A stretch of 18,880 nt of DNA from positions 1 to 18,880 of the forward strand of contig JAVZCX010000012.1 in the NCBI GenBank assembly GCA_038874185.1, written 5' to 3'. This stretch comes from DTQF01 sp038874185. Its GTDB lineage: Archaea; Micrarchaeota; Micrarchaeia; CABMEP01. The position numbers and the translations under genes were made by a program. Numbering within the stretch: position 1 is the first letter of the stretch; each line of letters begins with the position of its first letter. The notes beneath the pieces were generated by a model that worked only from the letters and a program-made list of their open reading frames with translations, was not told the origin of the DNA and did no database searches. Positions 13,941 to 18,880 of the stretch are shown here, piece after piece.

Positions 13941-14122
13941 TAAAGGAGAAAACAATTCAAATGTAAGATATTGGCATAAATGATAAACTTTTGTGTTCAA
14001 GCATTGTTTTATGTAATATTAAAACTAAGAACATTAAAACAGCAAACAAATCAGAAGAAGAAAGGTAAAGAAAGAATTAAAAAGTGAATAAATAAAGTGT
14101 TAAGATAGAATTAGGTGATTAA
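13941..14122. other. Gap upstream of the type IIG gene
   Basis: This gap holds no ORF I can support. It is purine-rich near its end, and GGTGA at 14114-14118 is the ribosome-binding site of the GTG start at 14123. Several AT-rich stretches could be promoters; none has decisive spacing. Confidence 0.35.
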
Positions 14123-17020
14123 GTGCCTAGGCAGAAAATTAATAGATTATTTCGTGATAAAATAATCAACAAGTATATAGAAAATATTGAAATTACAAAA
14201 AATCAAAGAGAGTCGTTACAAGTTTGGGTAAATAAATTGGAAAAAAAGGAATTAATAGAGGAAAGGTCCAATTATCCTATATTCGCGAAATATATAATTC
14301 AGGATATATTAGGTTATTCACCTGAAGATTTTGATTTCGAAAAAGGAAAGGTAGAGTTTCGTATCAAAGATAACTTGGGTAATCCATTAATCGTTATTGA
14401 ATTAAAAGGACAAGGAACAAATTTATTTGATCGTTTACCAACTGGAATGTCAGCAAAGCAACAAGCTATGCTCTATGCTATAGAAAATAAAACACCTTAT
14501 TATGCAACCTGTAATTATGAGGAAATAAATCTATTTTTAAAAGATGAACCAAATAAATGTGAAACGATAAATTTTTATGAGATGTACAAAAACGAAAATG
14601 AATTTAAAAAATTTATTTTGCTTTTCTCAAAAGAGTATTTGGTAAAGAGAAATATACCTCTGCTTTTGCTTGAGAATACAGTAAAAGAAGAAAAAGAAAT
14701 TACTAAAGAATTTTATAAACTTTATCACGAGACTCGATTAATGTTAATAAAAGAACTAGAAAAACAATGTAATCTTCCAAAAGAAAAAGCGCTACATTAT
14801 ACACAATTATTTCTTAATAGATTAATGTTTGTTTGTTTTGCTCAAGATTCTGAAAAACAGTTATTACCTGAATTTACTTTAGAAAAGAGAATCTTGTTAC
14901 CAATTGAAAAAGAATTGGTAGGTGAACATACTTATTACATTTGGACTTCAATATCTGATTTGTTTACGGCTATTAATTTAGGGGATAAATTACACAATAT
15001 TCCTAAATATAATGGAGGGCTATTTAGGGAAGCTTTTCCATTGGAAGTAAAGATAAGAGATATTGCTTCATCAGATTATTTTGAAGATGTGAAACAAAAT
15101 TCAAAATATACTGATAATGATATAGATGAAACCCTAAAACAAAAAATCGGAAAATATTTTAAATATCTGAATCCAATTTATAAAAACATTCTGATAATGT
15201 CATCTTTTGATTTTAAATCAGAAATAGATATTAATATTCTTGGACATATATTCGAAAAATCAATAGGAGAAATCGAAGCTCTGTTACAATCTGAAAAAGG
15301 AGAGAGAAAGAAATTCGGAATTTATTATACTCCTGAAACAATTACAGAGTATATTACAATGAATGCTATAATCCCATATTTAAGTAAGACAGGTGAAGCA
15401 AGAGATATAGATACGCTAATATCAGAGTGGGATAATGAGTTAGAAATCCTAGAAGAAAAAGTAAAGAAAATAAAAATTTTAGATCCAGCATGTGGTTCAG
15501 GTGCATTTTTGAATAAAGCTGTTGATGTTCTTTTAGAAATTCATAGAGCAATACACGAAAGAAAGATTTGGAAGAGGAAATATAGAACTATTGTAATTGA
15601 AAGACATAGAAGGAAGAAGATAGAAACAGAGATGGAAACATTGCAATTGCATTTTGATGATATAGAACAACAAAGAGAAATTATAATAAACAATATATAT
15701 GGAGTAGACATAAATGAAGAGAGTGTTGAGATAACTAAACTTTCTTTATTTTTAAAAATTGCATCTAAAGATATTGAATTACCAAATCTAGATAATAATA
15801 TTAAATGCGGTAATAGTTTGATCGATGATCCAGCAGTAGCCGGGGATAAGGCATTTAAGTGGGAAGAAGAGTTCAAACAAGTGATGGACGAAGGTGGGTT
15901 TGATGTGATAATTGGGAATCCACCTTACGGTGCTTATCTAAACGAAAGAGAAAGATCTTTTATTCTTAAAACATATCCAGCAACTACAAATAATACCGAC
16001 ACTGCGATTGCCTTTATAAATAAAGCTTTTAATATATTGAATACTGGCCAATATCTTGGATTTATAGTCCCAAAGCCTTTGGCATATAGCCAAAAGTGGA
16101 TTGCATGTAGATCTTTTATTCAAAATGATCTAGAGGTTCTTGTAGATGTTAGCCGAGCATTTGAAGAAGTAATGCTTGAGCAAATAATCATTATTGTCAA
16201 AAAAGGATCAAATTCCAAATTTTATTTAAATGATTTTATAAATAAAAAAAAGAAACCGATAAAAATCGATAAAAAATTGATAAAAACGTTTGGTAATTTG
16301 CTTATTGAAATCACTGAAGAAGAATTATTATTGGCCAATAAAGTTAATAGAAATAAATATATTTCAGACATAGCAGAAATTAAGAGAGGTTTAGCTATCC
16401 AAAAATTACTAAAAGAAGTAGGTAAATTTCCAGTCTTGAGAGGAAGAAACGTTGGTAGATACTTCATAAAACCTATTTCACAATTTATAACTGAAGATTC
16501 GTTCAAAAAAATAAAGCAAAAAGCAAAATATCTACTAAAACCAAAAATAGTAATACAAAATATTGTCACTTACATTTCAAAGCCAAAAGAAAGCGTCATG
16601 CTGACTGCTGCATTTGATGAAAAAGGATTATTAGCTCTGGATAATATAGGTTGTATCTTTTTAAAGGATTCTAAAATACACCCTTTGTTCTTAGTTTCTT
16701 TACTAAATTCGAATTTGATATCTTGGTATGCGTATAACTTTATCTATGCAAAGGCTAAACTAACAATGAGATTTGATAAGTATCATCTATCTAAAATACC
16801 ATTATGTGATTACTTTAATAAGAGAGAATATGAAATTCTTATCGCAGCAACAGAAAAAATGACGAAATTAATTAATCTAATTGAAAATGCTGATTCTGCT
16901 CAAAAGGAAAGATTAATAGCAGAAAAAGAAGATTTAAACCGTCAGATTAATGATTTAATTTATAAACTCTATGGCATAACTGAAGAGGAAAAGAAGATAA
17001 TCGAGGAAAGCTTAAGGTGA
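14123..17020 (+). CDS. Type IIG (Eco57I-like) restriction-modification enzyme
   Basis: One 965-residue chain combines cutting, methylation and recognition. The N-terminal nuclease core (about 50-150) reads KVEFRIKDNLGNPLIVIELK, with Glu78, Glu93 and Lys95; the usual Asp is Glu here. Next is a helical linker, then the N6-adenine methylase: FGIYYTP (398-404), ILDPACGSGAF with Asp454, GVDIN (527-531) and the catalytic NPPY at 599-602. A TaqI-like specificity domain follows (IAEIKRGLA, then VLRGRNVGRYF, and LLNSNLISWY). The end is a coiled coil of about 45 residues, as in Eco57I relatives. The GTG start has GGTGA 4 nt before it. It is coupled to the next gene, whose Shine-Dalgarno overlaps its stop. 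The DNA site is unknown. Confidence 0.9.
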   Translation: MPRQKINRLFRDKIINKYIENIEITKNQRESLQVWVNKLEKKELIEERSNYPIFAKYIIQDILGYSPEDFDFEKGKVEFRIKDNLGNPLIVIELKGQGTNLFDRLPTGMSAKQQAMLYAIENKTPYYATCNYEEINLFLKDEPNKCETINFYEMYKNENEFKKFILLFSKEYLVKRNIPLLLLENTVKEEKEITKEFYKLYHETRLMLIKELEKQCNLPKEKALHYTQLFLNRLMFVCFAQDSEKQLLPEFTLEKRILLPIEKELVGEHTYYIWTSISDLFTAINLGDKLHNIPKYNGGLFREAFPLEVKIRDIASSDYFEDVKQNSKYTDNDIDETLKQKIGKYFKYLNPIYKNILIMSSFDFKSEIDINILGHIFEKSIGEIEALLQSEKGERKKFGIYYTPETITEYITMNAIIPYLSKTGEARDIDTLISEWDNELEILEEKVKKIKILDPACGSGAFLNKAVDVLLEIHRAIHERKIWKRKYRTIVIERHRRKKIETEMETLQLHFDDIEQQREIIINNIYGVDINEESVEITKLSLFLKIASKDIELPNLDNNIKCGNSLIDDPAVAGDKAFKWEEEFKQVMDEGGFDVIIGNPPYGAYLNERERSFILKTYPATTNNTDTAIAFINKAFNILNTGQYLGFIVPKPLAYSQKWIACRSFIQNDLEVLVDVSRAFEEVMLEQIIIIVKKGSNSKFYLNDFINKKKKPIKIDKKLIKTFGNLLIEITEEELLLANKVNRNKYISDIAEIKRGLAIQKLLKEVGKFPVLRGRNVGRYFIKPISQFITEDSFKKIKQKAKYLLKPKIVIQNIVTYISKPKESVMLTAAFDEKGLLALDNIGCIFLKDSKIHPLFLVSLLNSNLISWYAYNFIYAKAKLTMRFDKYHLSKIPLCDYFNKREYEILIAATEKMTKLINLIENADSAQKERLIAEKEDLNRQINDLIYKLYGITEEEKKIIEESLR

Positions 17021-17024
17021 ATAA

Positions 17025-18635
17025 ATGAAAGAATTTTCTGGTTTTTATTATTTATCTCAAATATACTATTCATTTTATTCGAATAGTAAAATCCTTAATA
17101 TATTATGTAATTTCAAATTAGAAGACGAGAAATTCATAGAAGGGTTCATTTATTTAGTTGAGAGAGTATTTCTGGAATACATTAACGACTACCTCTTTTT
17201 GTCGTTTGATGAAGATGAAATAAAAAATTTGAACGTAAATATTAACACTCCAAATTTTTCTGTTATAAAAAAGCACTTAAGCGATAAAAGAGTATCAGTC
17301 TATAATGAACTTTGGATAATGCGTAAAAAACTTGCTAAATTAAGAAGAGAACAATCATTGCCGAAAATAAAAGAAGCATTAATAAATTTAAAAAAGAATA
17401 TTGAAATTTCTAACGAAATGGTACGTTCTAGATTTAAATTAGATGAAAATGTTATAGATAATAATTTCGTAATTGAACATGCGATTGCATTATACGACAA
17501 TCCTATAAAATCAAGTGCAGGCGAGCCATATTCAAATCCTCAATTATTGAAGAGTATGGAATTTAAAGATGAGTACTTTGAAGGTTATAAAAGCGGATTT
17601 TTGTTTGTAATGAAAAAAATCGATCCAAACTATTTAAAAAATAGCAAAAAATACATGCAATGTAAAAATGTGGAACTTTTAGATTATCCAAAAGAAAATC
17701 TTAAATTCTCATTTAAAAATTGCATAATTGGATATAATAATTTAGAAAAACTAAATTTTGATATGGAACATTTCTTTATTAATGAAGATGTTTTTTGTTT
17801 CAATGATATTAGAGATATGAGTCCTGAGGATAGTATGATTACACTGTTAAATTATCTTAATGGAATCTTTGTTAAAAAAATAGCAAGAATTAAAGTTAAT
17901 AAGAAAAATAACAGGTGTGACTATTACTATGGAGTGTATTTAAAAGGAAAAGTGAACAGTGAATCTGATGCTTATTGGATCCTTTTTAGATTATCAGAGA
18001 ATCATTATAATGATAATGAATATTTAACCCACTCCATTAAATTAGCAGATGCGCTCGTTGCAGAGTTAGTTAAGAATAAAGACATTCCTATTATTAAATT
18101 TGAAACTGATGAAGCGAGCTTTAATGAAATATTATACAACAATAAAATACAAAAAGATATTAAAAAGCTTAAAGATGATAAAAAAGCTCTTCTTGGTTAT
18201 TCCTACGAGCTGGAAGCAGCGAAATATTTTATAGAAAAATTTAAAGCGAAAATAATAGGCATAAGAGAACGTAAAAACGAGAATTCCTATGAAACAGATC
18301 TAAGATTAGAAATTAATGGCGATGAAAAAACATGCTTAGTTCAAGGTTCGATTCATATAAATAAGTTAAGAAAATTATACATTAGAGTGGAAAAAAGCGA
18401 AAAAATTGACTATATGGTGTTTTTTAATGAAGATCCACGAAAAATTAAAGAAGATCCTAGTTCATTCGCAAGTAGATTAGGAAAAGAGAAATTAGCAAGA
18501 CTCCATCAAAAACTTGATAAGTCATCAGGATCTAATAATGATGAACATGAAGAATTGAAAGAGTTATTAAATAAAATAGAGGCAAAAGGCGTTAAAATTT
18601 TATTTTTAGGAAATCTCGACAAAAATTTTAATTAA
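17025..18635 (+). CDS. Unknown 536-residue partner of the type IIG enzyme, degenerate nuclease-like C-terminus
   Basis: I do not recognise this family. The gene starts 4 nt after the type IIG stop, and its GGTGA (17016-17020) contains that stop, so both proteins are made from one mRNA in a fixed order. Residues 1-130 are mostly helical, with a Lys/Arg-rich helix (MRKKLAKLRREQ). Residues 210-360 contain several short strands, including CDYYYGVYLKGK. From about 391 there is a nuclease-like layout: GYSYELEAAKYFIEKF, then ETDLRLEING (Asp425), then LVQGS (Gln440, Ser442) where an active enzyme should have Lys. A charged linker (508-520, DKSSGSNNDEHEE) precedes the C-terminus. It may be an auxiliary DNA-binding or sensing subunit. 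The link to restriction is inferred from position only. Confidence 0.6.
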   Translation: MKEFSGFYYLSQIYYSFYSNSKILNILCNFKLEDEKFIEGFIYLVERVFLEYINDYLFLSFDEDEIKNLNVNINTPNFSVIKKHLSDKRVSVYNELWIMRKKLAKLRREQSLPKIKEALINLKKNIEISNEMVRSRFKLDENVIDNNFVIEHAIALYDNPIKSSAGEPYSNPQLLKSMEFKDEYFEGYKSGFLFVMKKIDPNYLKNSKKYMQCKNVELLDYPKENLKFSFKNCIIGYNNLEKLNFDMEHFFINEDVFCFNDIRDMSPEDSMITLLNYLNGIFVKKIARIKVNKKNNRCDYYYGVYLKGKVNSESDAYWILFRLSENHYNDNEYLTHSIKLADALVAELVKNKDIPIIKFETDEASFNEILYNNKIQKDIKKLKDDKKALLGYSYELEAAKYFIEKFKAKIIGIRERKNENSYETDLRLEINGDEKTCLVQGSIHINKLRKLYIRVEKSEKIDYMVFFNEDPRKIKEDPSSFASRLGKEKLARLHQKLDKSSGSNNDEHEELKELLNKIEAKGVKILFLGNLDKNFN

Positions 18636-18757
18636 AATCATCTCTTAGAAATCCTCTTAAATTATTATAAACACAAACACACGTTTAACCGCCAAAAATC
18701 TATACCCATAAGAAAATGATAATATCTTACATCTTTATTAACCCTATGAAATGTAAA

Positions 18758-18766
18758 ATATATAAA
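18758..18766 (+). promoter_or_regulatory. TATA box for the gene running off the window end
   Basis: ATATATAAA predicts transcription from about 18788, ten bases before the ATG at 18798. Between 18636 and this box I see no gene. Confidence 0.4.
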
Positions 18767-18797
18767 CATCTAATGTGTTTAGAAAGTGTGATGCTTT

Positions 18798-18880
18798 ATG
18801 CATGATCCATTGTTGGATTTTATAGTAAGAAAGGAGAAAAATATAGAAAGAACAGCAGAAGCCTTGTTTGAAGAAGATAC
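18798..18880 (+). CDS. Start of an unknown gene, cut by the window end
   Basis: The frame begins MHDPLLDFIVRKEKNIERTA and stays open to the last base (27 codons). The TATA box upstream, short leader and amphipathic helix-like sequence support a real gene. Nothing identifies a family. Confidence 0.4.
   Translation, partial: MHDPLLDFIVRKEKNIERTAEALFEED

Noticed and set aside
14123..18635. Possible BREX or DISARM locus because of the Eco57I-like methylase.
   Set aside because: The enzyme carries its own nuclease domain, and no PglZ, BrxC, DrmA or helicase gene is present.
1..18880. CRISPR array.
   Set aside because: No short repeats at regular spacing seen on either strand.

Overview
The window is archaeal chromosomal DNA, AT-rich (about one third G+C by eye). 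Evidence for archaea: many genes have a TATA-like box centred about 25 bp upstream of the start codon, which implies leaderless or nearly leaderless transcripts. Operon-internal genes use a GGTGA Shine-Dalgarno sequence that often overlaps the previous stop codon. Several products (HDDC2-type HD hydrolase, the subfamily IA HAD hydrolase, the soluble TraB protein, the Fic protein with a YYYLE N-terminus) look like archaeal versions. Gene compactness would fit a small-genome (DPANN-like) lineage, but I cannot assign a taxon.

Layout. 1-4654: the C-terminal part of an AbiEii-type nucleotidyltransferase toxin, an HD phosphohydrolase, an M16 zinc peptidase, a TraB-family protein and a RimJ/RimL-like acetyltransferase. 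4719-6331: a decayed gene fragment, a Fic protein on the minus strand with a repeated TACCTTACA element upstream, and a 46-codon ORF whose promoter lies in a cluster of GATC sites. 6332-8899: a three-gene restriction-modification operon (D12-class adenine methylase, DpnII-like endonuclease, second methylase). 8912-10236: two 123-bp direct repeats flanking a MazG-type pyrophosphohydrolase and a Yip1-type membrane protein. 10293-11629: a HAD hydrolase converging on a Cas4/RecB-like nuclease, sharing a CTAG stop. 11817-18635: a second block rich in nuclease folds: a small PD-(D/E)XK protein, an N-terminal base-reader-like domain fused to a NucS-like nuclease, a compact PD-(D/E)XK-like protein, and a type IIG restriction-modification enzyme coupled to a 536-residue unknown protein. 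The window ends in the first codons of another gene.

Together this is a defence island mixed with housekeeping and stress genes. At least six proteins carry a visible or likely PD-(D/E)XK-type core. The DpnII-like operon and the type IIG pair would modify and restrict DNA. The base-reader/NucS fusion could cut modified DNA. AbiEii and Fic are toxin-type proteins, and MazG could lower nucleotide pools. The least explained elements are the 536-residue partner of the type IIG enzyme, the repeat-flanked MazG-Yip1 cassette, a 34-bp identical sequence that forms the 3' ends of two unrelated genes in different frames, and the GATC cluster upstream of the GATC-type operon.
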